A DNA stretch of 64,000 nucleotides from JACPLA01 sp964602055 (GCA_964602055.1 CAZRPU010000003.1:39505-103504); one strand, 5' to 3'. Shown: positions 35,324 through 44,495, counted from the stretch's first letter. Notes: generated from the sequence alone by a model not told the origin. Made by a program: numbers and translations.

Positions 35324-35722
35324 TTAGACACGGCGCCGTTTTGGTGGACGGCATCCGTTATGGGGAATCGGGGTAATGTCCTTGATCATTGTTACTTCGA
35401 GCCCCGAAGTCTGAAGCGATCGAACGGCTGCTTCTCTTCCTGCCCCGGGTCCTTTGATGAATACTTCGACTTTTCTCAGACCGAGATCATGTGCTTCGCG
35501 GGCTGCGGCCTCGGCCGAAACCTGTGCAGCGTAGGGCGTATTCTTCCTTGATCCCTTGAAGCCATTCTTTCCAGCCGAAGACCATGCAATGGTGTTTCCG
35601 TACATATCCGTCAGCGTCACAATCACATTGTTGAAAGTCGCCTTGATGAACGCCTTCCCGCTGGAATCGACGTGGACTTTTTTCTTTTTCTTTGTTACCG
35701 GGGCTGCTGCTTGTTTTGCCAC
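35324..35722 (-). CDS. rpsK: 30S ribosomal protein S11
   Basis: A 132-residue S11 with the typical SSAGKNGFKGSRKNTPYAAQ core and RPPKRRRV C-terminus. It lies on the platform of the small subunit. It begins with GTG, preceded by AAGGAG, and has a short Lys-rich N-terminal extension (VTKKKKKVHVDSSG). Confidence 0.97.
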   Translation of the reverse strand: MAKQAAAPVTKKKKKVHVDSSGKAFIKATFNNVIVTLTDMYGNTIAWSSAGKNGFKGSRKNTPYAAQVSAEAAAREAHDLGLRKVEVFIKGPGAGREAAVRSLQTSGLEVTMIKDITPIPHNGCRPPKRRRV

Positions 35723-35763
35723 CCTCGTTCTCCTTGTTCAGAATGTGACATTCTACCGCCGTG

Positions 35764-36147
35764 CTACTTTTTCTCGAGCACCTTTTTCTTGCCGGCAACC
35801 GTTTTCCTCTTACCCTTGCGCGTGCGGGCGTTCGTTCTCGTCCTTTGACCCCGCAGGGGAAGCCCCTTTCTGTGCCGAAGGCCCCGATAGGAGCCGACAT
35901 CCATCAACCGCTTGATATTCATCTGAACTTCCGATCGAAGCGCTCCCTCAACCTTAAAGTCGGACTGGATGACAGCCCTGATCTTGGCAACTTCTTCATC
36001 GTTCAGTTCGGCAACGCGCTTGGAGGCTCCGACGCCTGCCTTCTCGAGAATCGCTTTCGATGTTGATCGGCCGATGCCATAGATGTAGGTAAGGCCGATT
36101 TCCACGCGCTTGTTTTTCGGTAAATCCACTCCTGCTATCCGGGCCAC
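35764..36147 (-). CDS. rpsM: 30S ribosomal protein S13
   Basis: A 127-residue S13 (ARIAGVDLPKNKRVEIGLTY; RGLRHRKGLPLRGQRTRTNA) from the head of the small subunit, ending in a Lys-rich tail that contacts the P-site tRNA region. It starts with GTG behind AGGAGG. Confidence 0.97.
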   Translation of the reverse strand: MARIAGVDLPKNKRVEIGLTYIYGIGRSTSKAILEKAGVGASKRVAELNDEEVAKIRAVIQSDFKVEGALRSEVQMNIKRLMDVGSYRGLRHRKGLPLRGQRTRTNARTRKGKRKTVAGKKKVLEKK

Positions 36148-36210
36148 TAAAGTCCTCCTAAGAATCTGAATAATTTCGAATTCCGAATCCCGAAACCCGA
36201 AGTCTTCATC

Positions 36211-36324
36211 TTACCCCTGACGCTGTTTATGTTTTGGATTCTTGCAGATGACCCGCACAACCCCTTTTCGGCGGATGATCTTGCAATTGTCGCACAGTTT
36301 CTTGATCGATGATCGAACTTTCAT
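36211..36324 (-). CDS. rpmJ: 50S ribosomal protein L36
   Basis: A 37-residue protein read directly from the reverse strand: MKVRSSIKKLCDNCKIIRRK and onward to KHKQRQG. It has the four zinc ligands of the Cys3His L36 form (CDNC, a third Cys and a His). It lies between infA and rpsM, the standard place. Confidence 0.96.
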   Translation of the reverse strand: MKVRSSIKKLCDNCKIIRRKGVVRVICKNPKHKQRQG

Positions 36325-36353
36325 GATTCTGCTCCGTCCACCGCCCAAACATT

Positions 36354-36572
36354 CTACTTGTAGCGGTAAGTGATTCTTCCTTTTGTCAGGTCATACGGCG
36401 ACATTTCCACTGTTACCCGGTCGCCGACCAGAATTTTGATAAAGTGCATCCGCATTTTGCCCGATATGTGGGCCAGTATTTCCACGCCGTTGTCCAGCTT
36501 CACCCGGAACGTCGCATTCGGCAGGGTTTCTGTTATCACGCCGTCAATTTTTATCGGGCCCTGTTTCGCCAT
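36354..36572 (-). CDS. infA: Translation initiation factor IF-1
   Basis: A 72-residue OB-fold protein (DGVITETLPNATFRVKLDNG; YDLTKGRITYRYK). It binds the A site of the small subunit during initiation. It directly abuts the map stop codon with no gap, which suggests coupled translation. Confidence 0.98.
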   Translation of the reverse strand: MAKQGPIKIDGVITETLPNATFRVKLDNGVEILAHISGKMRMHFIKILVGDRVTVEMSPYDLTKGRITYRYK

Positions 36573-37328
36573 TTATTGAGTCAGTATCTCCGGCTTTCCG
36601 TTTACGACAGCGATTGTGTGCTCGAAGTGAGCCGACGGTTCCCCGTCGAGCGTCACGACAGTCCAGCCATCCGCCAGAAACCTCACCTCCCAGCTCCCCA
36701 TGTTGACCATTGGCTCAATGGCCAGCGTCATACCGTTCTCAATGTGAGGCCCTTTTCCGGGGCTTCCGAAATTCGGGACGCTTGGTTCTTCATGAAGCTG
36801 CTTCCCCACACCATGTCCCACCAGATCGCGAACTACAGAGAAACCATGCGACTCAACATGCCTTTGGATCGCATGTGAAATATCTTCAATGTGATTCCCG
36901 GCGACCGCCTTTTCAATCCCTTTATAAAGAGACTCTTCCGTCACCTTGAGGAGCTTCTCTTTTTCCTCCGAAACTTTTCCGATCCTGAACGACCGAGCAC
37001 CATCTCCAAAGTAGCCCGCTTTCTTCACCCCAACATCAATTGAAAGGAGGTCACCTTCCTTGAGCGTCCTGGCCCCCGGAATTCCATGCACCACTTCGTC
37101 GTCGACCGATGTGCACAGCGTTCCGGGAAACGGATTGTCTTTTCTTCCGTAACCTTTGAAGGCCGGAACCGCCCCCCGAGAACGAATAAGGTCTTCGGCC
37201 ATTTCATCGAGGTGCTTCGTGCTTACGCCGGGCCTTGCTTCACTTCCCACCAGGCTCAGAACCTCGGCCACAATACGGGAACTCTCCCGGACAAGATCTA
37301 TCTCGTGTTTCGACTTCAGTCTGACCAT
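36573..37328 (-). CDS. map: Methionine aminopeptidase, type I
   Basis: A 251-residue metalloprotease that removes the initiator Met from new proteins. All five metal ligands are seen: Asp in SIDVGVK, Asp in FGDGARSF, His in GHGVGKQLHEEP, Glu in LAIEPMV and Glu in HFEHTIAV. ATG at 37328 is preferred; a TTG one codon upstream is also possible. It lies 10 bases after secY. Confidence 0.96.
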   Translation of the reverse strand: MVRLKSKHEIDLVRESSRIVAEVLSLVGSEARPGVSTKHLDEMAEDLIRSRGAVPAFKGYGRKDNPFPGTLCTSVDDEVVHGIPGARTLKEGDLLSIDVGVKKAGYFGDGARSFRIGKVSEEKEKLLKVTEESLYKGIEKAVAGNHIEDISHAIQRHVESHGFSVVRDLVGHGVGKQLHEEPSVPNFGSPGKGPHIENGMTLAIEPMVNMGSWEVRFLADGWTVVTLDGEPSAHFEHTIAVVNGKPEILTQ

Positions 37329-37338
37329 CAACCCGTCA

Positions 37339-38667
37339 TCAGCTTCTCCGGCTTCGAAGCTTTCCGCTCTTCATGAAGCCGTCATAGTGCCGCATCAAAA
37401 GATGCGATTCGATCTGCTGGAGAGTGTCGAGGGCCACGCCGACGACAATCAGCAGGCTCGTACCGCCAAAGAATGATGCAAAATTCGGTGTCACTCCCGC
37501 CTTGATCATCATCGTCGGCAGGATGGCGATGAGGGCCAAAAAGATGGACCCCGGAAGCGTGATCTTCGTGAGAATGTTATCAATGAAATCAGCTGTATGA
37601 GTCCCTGGCCGAATGCCTGGGATGAAGCCGCCCTGCCTCTTCATGTTGTCAGCCACATCTTTCGGGTTGAACGCAATCGCCGTGTAGAAATACGTGAAAA
37701 ACACAATCATGAGTCCATAAATCAGCGAATAGGTCCATGATGTATAATTGAACCAATCAGTGTTGAGCTCGTTGATAAAATCGCTCTCCGGAAAAAAAGA
37801 GAAAACAATTTGCGGAACGAACATGATTGCCTGAGCAAAGATAATGGGCATGACGCCAGCCGTGTTGACGCGGAGCGGAATGTATTGCGTTACCCCTCCA
37901 TAGACTTTTCTTCCAACCACTCGCTTCGCATACTGCACCGGTATTCTTCTCGTTCCTTGTGTGACAAGGACGACTCCTGCAACCACCACTCCCATAAGGG
38001 CGACAAGAACGATTTCAATAATCAAATTGACGCCGATCGTGAACTCGCTGAAGACGGCCTCGGGAAAACGTGCGATGATGCCAATAAAGATGATCAATGA
38101 AATGCCGTTTCCGATGCCTCGTTCCGTAATCTGCTCCCCCAACCACATCATGAATATTGTTCCGGCCGTCAGTACGATCACCGTGCTCAACGCGAAGCTC
38201 ATTCCCTGAACCTCGGGCGGCACGATCGGCCCCTGAGGTGTGGTCGTATTCAGAAGTTTGACGACCACTCCGCTCGCCTGGAGCATCGAAATGAGTACTG
38301 TTCCATACCTGGTATACTGCGTGATCTTCTTTCTTCCGTCTTCGCCTTCCTTTTGGAGCTTTTGGAAGTATGGAACGACGGCGCCCAACAGCTGAATGAC
38401 AATGGACGAGCTGATATAGGGCATGATGCCGAGGGCGAATACTGCTGCATTGCTGAATGCACCGCCTACGAACAAGTCATAGAGCCCGAAGAGTGTTCCT
38501 TCCGAGGAACGCCGAATCGTATCAGCGAGAAGACTTGCGTCGACTCCGGGAAGCGTAACGTGTGATCCGATTCGGACAACAACGAGGAGTGCCGCGGTAA
38601 ACATCAACCGCTCGCGCAGTTCCTGGATCTTAAAGATATTTGTAAACGTTTCGGTTAGCTTACTCAT
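37339..38667 (-). CDS. secY: Preprotein translocase subunit SecY
   Basis: A 442-residue channel protein with ten membrane segments, the core of the Sec translocon together with SecE (at 63.8 kb in this window). It has the plug region after the first helix, GTRRIPVQYAKRVVGRKVYGG, and the IPLRVNTAGVMPIIFA motif. It lies between rplO and map, with no adk gene, as is usual in Bacteroidota-type genomes. Confidence 0.97.
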   Translation of the reverse strand: MSKLTETFTNIFKIQELRERLMFTAALLVVVRIGSHVTLPGVDASLLADTIRRSSEGTLFGLYDLFVGGAFSNAAVFALGIMPYISSSIVIQLLGAVVPYFQKLQKEGEDGRKKITQYTRYGTVLISMLQASGVVVKLLNTTTPQGPIVPPEVQGMSFALSTVIVLTAGTIFMMWLGEQITERGIGNGISLIIFIGIIARFPEAVFSEFTIGVNLIIEIVLVALMGVVVAGVVLVTQGTRRIPVQYAKRVVGRKVYGGVTQYIPLRVNTAGVMPIIFAQAIMFVPQIVFSFFPESDFINELNTDWFNYTSWTYSLIYGLMIVFFTYFYTAIAFNPKDVADNMKRQGGFIPGIRPGTHTADFIDNILTKITLPGSIFLALIAILPTMMIKAGVTPNFASFFGGTSLLIVVGVALDTLQQIESHLLMRHYDGFMKSGKLRSRRS

Positions 38668-38691
38668 TGATGCCTGATTCTCGGAATCTGA

Positions 38692-39156
38692 TTACGAAAG
38701 GACGGTTGCCTTTCCTCCGGCCGCCTGAATCTTGATCAGTGCGGATTTGCTGAATGCATGAGCAGAAATCTCGAGCTTGCTCTTCAGATCTCCATTTCCG
38801 AGAATCTTCACGCGGTCATTTTTCTTCGAAATAGCGCCGGCCTGAAAGAGGCTTTCCGGCGTAATCGCCCCTGCGAGTTTTTTCTCAACGACCATCTTTT
38901 CCAGCGTTTCGACGTTCACAATCTGCATCTCGACCCGGTTGCGGGGCCTGAATCCGAACTTGGGTAACCGTCGGGACAAAGGCATCTGTCCGCCTTCGAA
39001 CCATTCGCGGAATTTATGGCCGGAGCGGGAGCGTGCACCTTTGTGTCCCTTGGTCGCAGTGCCGCCATGACCGGAGCCTTGACCTCGGCCGATACGCTTG
39101 ACTTTTCGCCGCGACCCCTTTGCCGGGGTCAGATTGCTAAGAATGTCTTTTGCCAT
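38692..39156 (-). CDS. rplO: 50S ribosomal protein L15
   Basis: A 154-residue L15 with the basic Gly-rich N-terminus (GRGQGSGHGGTATKGHKGARSR) that threads into 23S rRNA, and a globular C-terminal half. Second-last ribosomal gene of the spc cluster, before secY. Confidence 0.97.
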   Translation of the reverse strand: MAKDILSNLTPAKGSRRKVKRIGRGQGSGHGGTATKGHKGARSRSGHKFREWFEGGQMPLSRRLPKFGFRPRNRVEMQIVNVETLEKMVVEKKLAGAITPESLFQAGAISKKNDRVKILGNGDLKSKLEISAHAFSKSALIKIQAAGGKATVLS

Positions 39157-39176
39157 TGCAGATTCCGTTCTTTCGA

Positions 39177-39371
39177 CTATGACTTGACTTCTTCAAAAGT
39201 AACCAGATGCCGGACTTTGCGAATCATCCCCCTGATCTGGGGAGTGTCGCCCTTGACAACAACATAATTGGGCCTGCCCAAACCCAGAGCCTTGATCGTT
39301 CGCTTGGCGTTCTCCAGCTCCTTAATGACGCTTCGCGTTTGGGTAATCTTGATTTTCTTGTTTGCCGCCAT
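39177..39371 (-). CDS. rpmD: 50S ribosomal protein L30
   Basis: A 64-residue L30 (KIKITQTRSVI; ALGLGRPNYVVVKGDTPQIRGMI). The ATG at 39371 is chosen; a GTG two codons upstream is an alternative. No clear ribosome binding site is seen, so translation is probably coupled to rpsE, 12 bases away. Confidence 0.95.
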   Translation of the reverse strand: MAANKKIKITQTRSVIKELENAKRTIKALGLGRPNYVVVKGDTPQIRGMIRKVRHLVTFEEVKS

Positions 39372-39383
39372 AGTCACACCGGT

Positions 39384-39887
39384 CTAGTTTTGAAACATTT
39401 CTTGTAAGGAAATCCCCCGCCTTTGTGCAGCAGTGCGGGCATCGGAGAGGGACAAAAGAGCCGCCATGGTGGCTTTCACGACGTTATGTGGATTGGCCGA
39501 TCCCATTTGTTTCGTCAAGACATCCCTGACGCCGGCCGACTCGAGAACCGCACGAACGCCTCCGCCTGCAATGCATCCGGTTCCAGGCGAAGCCGGCTTG
39601 AGAAGAACCTTTCCCGCCCCGAATTTTCCAATGACTTCATGGGGGATGGTACCACGAATGACCGGAACTGTGACAACGCTCTTCTTTGCATCTTCAACAC
39701 CTTTTGCGATCGCATCTGCGACTTCATTGGCTTTTCCGAGGCCTACGCCCACATGGCCGTTTCCATCACCAACCACCACAATCGCATTGAAACTGAATCT
39801 GCGTCCTCCCTTAACGACTTTTGCGACCCGATTGATGTGGACAAGGCGTTCTTTCAGCTCAAATTCGCCTGCTTTGAATTTTGACAT
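39384..39887 (-). CDS. rpsE: 30S ribosomal protein S5
   Basis: A 167-residue S5 with the double-stranded RNA-binding domain (LVHINRVAKVVKGGRRFSF) and the S5 C-terminal fold (GAGKVLLKPASPGTGCIAGG). It helps keep decoding accurate. Confidence 0.97.
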   Translation of the reverse strand: MSKFKAGEFELKERLVHINRVAKVVKGGRRFSFNAIVVVGDGNGHVGVGLGKANEVADAIAKGVEDAKKSVVTVPVIRGTIPHEVIGKFGAGKVLLKPASPGTGCIAGGGVRAVLESAGVRDVLTKQMGSANPHNVVKATMAALLSLSDARTAAQRRGISLQEMFQN

Positions 39888-39907
39888 AGCGATCCGATTG
39901 GTTGAAG

Positions 39908-40276
39908 TTAGAATTTCAGACCGGCTTCCCGGGCACCGTCTGCAACAGCCTTGATGCGGCCGTGAAACAGGAATCCGTTCCGATCAAAAACAACATTCGT
40001 GATTTTCTTTTCCAGGGCAAGTTTCGCAGCGGCCTTCCCCACCAGCTTGCAAACGTCCTTCTCTCCGGCAGCCGCCTTAACCTGTTCTTTCAATTCCTTT
40101 GACACTGATGAAGCCGCTACCAGCGTTTTCCCGCTGGTATCATCGATAATCTGGGCATAGATGTGCTTTGCACTTCGGAAAACCGTCAATCGCGGCCGTT
40201 CCGCGGTGCCGAAGATCTTTTTGCGCACTCTCCCCTTCTTCCTTGCGCGGCGTTCTATTGTGTTTTTGAGAATCAT
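39908..40276 (-). CDS. rplR: 50S ribosomal protein L18
   Basis: A 122-residue L18 that binds 5S rRNA (RPRLTVFRSAKHIYAQIIDD; VVFDRNGFLFHGRIKAVADGA). Normal length and position between rplF and rpsE. Confidence 0.97.
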   Translation of the reverse strand: MILKNTIERRARKKGRVRKKIFGTAERPRLTVFRSAKHIYAQIIDDTSGKTLVAASSVSKELKEQVKAAAGEKDVCKLVGKAAAKLALEKKITNVVFDRNGFLFHGRIKAVADGAREAGLKF

Positions 40277-40300
40277 GAGTTCATCCTTCTTTCAGCTTGA

Positions 40301-40849
40301 TTACTTCGCTGCTGCTGCAGCCGCCTTTCCTGCTTTGCGGCGGATATACTCCCCTTCATACTTCACACCTTTTCCCTTGTAGGGCTCGGGGGGACGGAAC
40401 GAACGAATCTTCGAAGCAACGAGTCCAACCAGTTGTTTGTCGATGCCGCTGATAACAATGTTCGTTTGCGTTGGCGTCTCAATCTTCACGGAATCGGGAG
40501 CGCCAAAGAGGATCGGATGAGAATAACCGAGCAACAGATGGAGCTTCTTTCCCTTCATCTCTGCGCGATAGCCTACCCCTACGATTTCGAGCTTCTTGGA
40601 ATACCCTGTCGTGACGCCTTTGATCATGTTCTGCACCAAGGCCCTCCACAACCCATGCAACGCTTTGTTCGCCTTTTCATCGTTCTTGCGGGCAAAGGAG
40701 ACATGATTGTCCTTGATCTCAACGTTGATATTCGGATGAACCTCTGCCGAAAGTTCCCCTTTGGGGCCTTTGACGCTGATGACGTTCTTGTTCAAGGTTA
40801 CGGTGACGCCATTGATAATCTGTATGGGTTTACGACCTACTCGAGACAC
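40301..40849 (-). CDS. rplF: 50S ribosomal protein L6
   Basis: A 182-residue L6 with both repeats and the C-terminal signature PEPYKGKGVKYEGEYIRRKAGK, followed by a short poly-Ala end. It starts with GTG, preceded by GGGAG. Confidence 0.97.
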   Translation of the reverse strand: MSRVGRKPIQIINGVTVTLNKNVISVKGPKGELSAEVHPNINVEIKDNHVSFARKNDEKANKALHGLWRALVQNMIKGVTTGYSKKLEIVGVGYRAEMKGKKLHLLLGYSHPILFGAPDSVKIETPTQTNIVISGIDKQLVGLVASKIRSFRPPEPYKGKGVKYEGEYIRRKAGKAAAAAAK

Positions 40850-40869
40850 GATTTTCTCCCTTTGTCATT

Positions 40870-41262
40870 CTACCAGACATATGCGAGGATTTCGCCGCCA
40901 ATGTTCTTCTTCTTGGCCTGAGCATCCGTCATGACTCCCTGCGATGTCGAGACGATAGCGATGCCCATTCCTCCGATCACGCGTGGAAGCTGATCTTTCC
41001 CGCGGTATTGACGGATACCGGGGCGGCTTACGCGCCTTAATCCGCTGATGACAGGTTTGCCGTCATTGTATTTCAGATTGATTCTCAGGACGCCCTGTTT
41101 TCCATCTTCCAGAAAAGCAAAATTTGAAATGAATTTCTGATCGAGGAGAATCTGCGCAATGGACTTCTTGAGATTGGAAGCCGGGATGTCCACCCTGCGA
41201 TGTTTCGCCTTGACGGCGTTACGAACGCGAGTGAGAAAATCTGCAATTGGATCAGTTACCAT
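40870..41262 (-). CDS. rpsH: 30S ribosomal protein S8
   Basis: A 130-residue S8 (MVTDPIADFLTRVRNA; C-terminal GGEILAYVW), a primary binder of 16S rRNA and in other bacteria the repressor of the spc operon. Start at 41262 gives the normal S8 N-terminus with GAGGAG upstream; an ATG three codons earlier sits too close to that site. Confidence 0.96.
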   Translation of the reverse strand: MVTDPIADFLTRVRNAVKAKHRRVDIPASNLKKSIAQILLDQKFISNFAFLEDGKQGVLRINLKYNDGKPVISGLRRVSRPGIRQYRGKDQLPRVIGGMGIAIVSTSQGVMTDAQAKKKNIGGEILAYVW

Positions 41263-41299
41263 CGAAACCATTCTCCTCTTGAAAATGATGAAGACATTC

Positions 41300-41485
41300 T
41301 TACCAGCTGGCCTTCCGCAAACCGGGGACTTTCCCCTCGAGTGCAAGGTTGCGGAGGCAAATGCGGCAAATGCCGAATTTCCGGTAATATGCCCTCGGTC
41401 TGCCGCAGATGTTACACCGATGGTGTTGACGAACCTTATACTTGGGCGTTCTCTTCGCCTTAACGATCATCGCTAAACGTGCCAA
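41300..41485 (-). CDS. rpsN: 30S ribosomal protein S14, zinc (type Z) form
   Basis: A 61-residue S14 with the zinc ligands CNIC and CRIC. It starts with TTG behind a strong GGAGG site. The short zinc form is standard in this gene position. Confidence 0.96.
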   Translation of the reverse strand: MARLAMIVKAKRTPKYKVRQHHRCNICGRPRAYYRKFGICRICLRNLALEGKVPGLRKASW

Positions 41486-41503
41486 AAAAGTCCTCCTGTG
41501 TCC

Positions 41504-42160
41504 TTATGCCGTAGCTGCGGGAGTTTGAAGAATTTCCTGTCGCTTCACAAACGGCAGGCCCAGCGCTTTCAGGAGCTCGTATGCCTCCTGATCGGTTTTC
41601 GCTGTCGTCACAAACGTAATATCCATGCCGGTAATTCGTGAAACCTTGTCGACATCGATCTCGGGGAAGATGATCTGCTCTTTCACTCCGATTGTGTAGT
41701 TCCCGTGACCGTCGAATGACTTGTCCGAAACGCCTCGAAAGTCGCGGACCCTTGGAAGGGCTACGCTGATAAAACGGTCAAGGAACTCATACATCATGGC
41801 CTTTCTCAGGGTCACGCGGCAGCCTATGGGAATGCCCTCGCGGAGTTTGAAGTTCGAAATTGCCTTCTTCGCCTTTGTCACGGCGACTTTTTGCCCTGTA
41901 ATTGCTTCAAGCTCCTTCACCGCTATATCGAGCAATTTGGCATCCTGCGTTGCTTGTCCGACACCGATATTGATCGAGATTTTTTCGAGCCGGGGAACCT
42001 GCATTGAGCTCTTGTATTCGAAGCGCTTCATCAGCTGGCCAACGACTTCCTTCTTATAATAGAGTCCCAACCTCGGTGGCGCTCCTTTTTCCTGAGCAGC
42101 CCCCTTGGGCGCCGGCGCCGGCTGAGTTTTTTCGCTTTTTGGAGCTTTTTCTTTTGCCAT
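41504..42160 (-). CDS. rplE: 50S ribosomal protein L5 with N-terminal extension
   Basis: A 218-residue L5, about 40 residues longer than E. coli L5. The extra part is a Lys/Pro/Ala-rich N-terminal tail (residues 1-35) before the conserved fold (YKKEVVGQLMKRF; ISINIGVGQA; CRVTLR). L5 binds 5S rRNA and the P-site tRNA. The ATG at 42160 is the first sensible start after rplX. Confidence 0.95.
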   Translation of the reverse strand: MAKEKAPKSEKTQPAPAPKGAAQEKGAPPRLGLYYKKEVVGQLMKRFEYKSSMQVPRLEKISINIGVGQATQDAKLLDIAVKELEAITGQKVAVTKAKKAISNFKLREGIPIGCRVTLRKAMMYEFLDRFISVALPRVRDFRGVSDKSFDGHGNYTIGVKEQIIFPEIDVDKVSRITGMDITFVTTAKTDQEAYELLKALGLPFVKRQEILQTPAATA

Positions 42161-42171
42161 GACTCTTTCCC

Positions 42172-42495
42172 TTAAAACATCTCTTGACAATGTCTGCACA
42201 CACGCATCTTCTTTTCCTTGCCGCTTGTTGCGTCCGTGACGTGTTTATGCCCGATTCTTGTCGGTTTGCCGCATTTGGGGCAAATCACCATCACGTTGGA
42301 CAAATGGATCGGCGCCTCCTTCTGGACAATTCCCGCCTGCGGATTTTTTTGCGACGGACGGGAGTGCCGTTTCACAATGTTGACGCCTTCAATGATCAGA
42401 CGGTTCTTTTCGGGAAAAATCTTGAGAACTTTCCCCTGCTTTCCGACTGAATTTCCGGAGACGACGGTCACAGTGTCATTTTTTCGAACGTTCAT
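42172..42495 (-). CDS. rplX: 50S ribosomal protein L24
   Basis: A 107-residue L24 with the KOW motif (DTVTVVSGNSVGKQGKVLKI) and a C-terminal CPKC...CRHC pair that could bind zinc, as in many Bacteroidota. The ATG at 42495 is preceded by GAGG and gives the usual MNVRKND start. Confidence 0.96.
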   Translation of the reverse strand: MNVRKNDTVTVVSGNSVGKQGKVLKIFPEKNRLIIEGVNIVKRHSRPSQKNPQAGIVQKEAPIHLSNVMVICPKCGKPTRIGHKHVTDATSGKEKKMRVCRHCQEMF

Positions 42496-42505
42496 AGCAT
42501 CCTCG

Positions 42506-42874
42506 TTATAGAACTTCCGGAGCAAGGGAGATAATCTTCATGAACTGACGCTCACGAAGCTCACGTGCCACGGGACCAAAAATTCTTGTACCGCGCGGTT
42601 CGCCCTGGGGATTGAGAAGGACCGCAGCGTTTTCATCAAAACGAATGAATGAGCCGTCTTTTCTCTGGACCTCTTTCTTGGTCCGGACAACAACCGCGCG
42701 TGAAACGTCGCCCTTTTTGACCGGCGCTCCAGGTATCGCGCTTTTGACCGAAACGACAATCAGATCACCCAGCGAGGCGTAACGCTTGTCGTGGCCGCCG
42801 AGAACCCTGATGCAGCGGATTTTCTTTGCCCCGGAATTATCTGCCACCACGAGATTCGTTTCTTCCTGAATCAT
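42506..42874 (-). CDS. rplN: 50S ribosomal protein L14
   Basis: A 122-residue L14 (MIQEETNLVVADNSGAKKIRC; RGTRIFGPVARELRE), highly conserved, at the subunit interface. Normal length. Confidence 0.97.
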   Translation of the reverse strand: MIQEETNLVVADNSGAKKIRCIRVLGGHDKRYASLGDLIVVSVKSAIPGAPVKKGDVSRAVVVRTKKEVQRKDGSFIRFDENAAVLLNPQGEPRGTRIFGPVARELRERQFMKIISLAPEVL

Positions 42875-42894
42875 ACTGGACTCCTTGTCACCGA

Positions 42895-43170
42895 CTATTT
42901 CGCTTTTTCGACGACTTCAATCAGGCGCCATCGCTTTTGTTTGCTCATCGGACGAGTTTCCATCACCCGGACGATGTCACCGATCGCCGCTTGCTGCTTC
43001 TCATCATGGGCCATCAGCGTGGAAGTGCGGCGGAAATACTTCTTGTAAATCGGATGAGGGACTTTCCGTTCGATCGAGACAACAATGCTCTTTTGCATCT
43101 TGTTGCTGACGACTTTCCCTATCCTGATCTTTCGCCGGCCGCGCTCTTGTGTTGGGGTTTCCGTTGTCAT
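42895..43170 (-). CDS. rpsQ: 30S ribosomal protein S17
   Basis: A 91-residue OB-fold S17 (RIGKVVSNKMQKSIVVSIER; GDIVRVMETRPMSKQKRWRL). Its ATG overlaps the rpmC stop codon by 4 bases. Confidence 0.97.
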   Translation of the reverse strand: MTTETPTQERGRRKIRIGKVVSNKMQKSIVVSIERKVPHPIYKKYFRRTSTLMAHDEKQQAAIGDIVRVMETRPMSKQKRWRLIEVVEKAK

Positions 43171-43403
43171 GACTGTGCCTTTGCTGCAACGTGTTGATCG
43201 GAAGAACTCGAAGCCTTGATCGAACGCTCCCTGAGGATGGTTTTCATCCTGGCAATATCGCGCCTTGCATGGCGGAATTTCATAGGATTTTCAACCTGAC
43301 TGAGCGCCTTTTGGAAATTCAGGTTGGCGAGGTTTTCCTCTTCGTCCTGAATCCTTTTTTTCAGCTCTTCGTCCGACAGCTGCCGTAATTCATGAGCCTT
43401 CAT
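43167..43403 (-). CDS. rpmC: 50S ribosomal protein L29
   Basis: A 78-residue two-helix L29 (MKAHELRQLSDEELKKRIQ; RHARRDIARMKTILRER) at the peptide exit, followed by a short Ser/Ala tail. It starts 3 bases after rplP. Confidence 0.96.
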   Translation of the reverse strand: MKAHELRQLSDEELKKRIQDEEENLANLNFQKALSQVENPMKFRHARRDIARMKTILRERSIKASSSSDQHVAAKAQS

Positions 43404-43406
43404 GGG

Positions 43407-43826
43407 TTATCCTTCGTAATCCACGCGAGTAACAAACTTTGTGCGAATGGGAAGCTTGTGTGCCGCCAGCCGAAGGGCCTCCTCCGCTACGTTCTTGGTA
43501 ACGCCACCGAGCTCAAAGAGCACGCGGCCGGGCTTGACCACCGCGACCCAGAACTCCGGAATCCCTTTCCCGGAACCCATTCTCGTCTCAGCAGGCTTCT
43601 TCGTAACGGGCTTATCGGGAAAAATCCTGATCCACACTTTCCCTTCACGCTTCATCATTCTTGTCAGGGCAACACGGGATGCCTCAATCTGCCTTTGGGT
43701 AATCCACCCCGGTTGCATGGCTTTTAGTCCGAAGTCGCCAAACGACACCATGGCTCCGCGCGTTGCTTTGCCGGACATCCGTCCTCGCTGGGCCTTGCGA
43801 AACTTCACTCTTTTGGGCATCAACAT
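43407..43826 (-). CDS. rplP: 50S ribosomal protein L16
   Basis: A 139-residue L16 (MLMPKRVKFRKAQRGRM; WIRIFPDKPVTKKPAETRMG). The first ATG is supported both by AAGGAG 10 bases upstream and by the usual ML-PKR N-terminus. L16 helps place aminoacyl-tRNA in the A site. Confidence 0.97.
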   Translation of the reverse strand: MLMPKRVKFRKAQRGRMSGKATRGAMVSFGDFGLKAMQPGWITQRQIEASRVALTRMMKREGKVWIRIFPDKPVTKKPAETRMGSGKGIPEFWVAVVKPGRVLFELGGVTKNVAEEALRLAAHKLPIRTKFVTRVDYEG

Positions 43827-43841
43827 TGCGTACGAACTCCT

Positions 43842-44480
43842 TTATGCTCGACTTGGTCCGAGAATCTCACCCTTACAAATCCACACCTTCACCCCAATGG
43901 CTCCATAGATCGTGCGACTCGTTGCGGTCGCATAATCAATGTCGGCGCGGATGGTCTGGAGGGGAATCCTTCCCTCTTTATACTGCTCCGAACGTGCAAT
44001 GTCTGAACCGCCCAACCGGCCTCCGCACATCACACGAACTCCTTCGGCTCCCATGCGCATGGCGGCTGTAATCGCCTGTTTCATCGCCCGTCGAAAGGAG
44101 ATTCTTCCTTCAAGCTGACCGGCGATGGTCTCGGCCACCAGGTAGGCGTCAAGCTCGGGTCTTTTAATCTCGTTAATCAGAATCTTGACTTCTTTCGAAG
44201 TAATCTTCTTCAGTTCCTCTTCCAGCTGAGCAATTTCCTTGCCGCTCTTTCCGATAACGATACCGGGACGAGAAGTGTGGATAGTGATGACCGCTCGCTT
44301 TGCGGTCCGGTCAATCTGAATCCGCGAGATCCCAGCTTTCTTCAGTCTGTTCCGGACATAGTTCCGGACCATGAGATCTTCCTGAAGCTTATCCTTAAAT
44401 CCCCGTTCATCGTACCAGTTTGAATCCCAGGAACGAGTGACTCCGAGACGGAATCCGACCGGATTAGTTTTTTGACCCAA
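43842..44480 (-). CDS. rpsC: 30S ribosomal protein S3
   Basis: A 212-residue S3 with KH domain (GIVIGKSGKEIAQLEEELKK) and C-terminal domain (GVRVMCGGRLGGSDIARSE). It starts with TTG behind GGAGGATC. Part of the mRNA entry site. Confidence 0.97.
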   Translation of the reverse strand: MGQKTNPVGFRLGVTRSWDSNWYDERGFKDKLQEDLMVRNYVRNRLKKAGISRIQIDRTAKRAVITIHTSRPGIVIGKSGKEIAQLEEELKKITSKEVKILINEIKRPELDAYLVAETIAGQLEGRISFRRAMKQAITAAMRMGAEGVRVMCGGRLGGSDIARSEQYKEGRIPLQTIRADIDYATATSRTIYGAIGVKVWICKGEILGPSRA

Positions 44481-44495
44481 GAGATCCTCCGATTC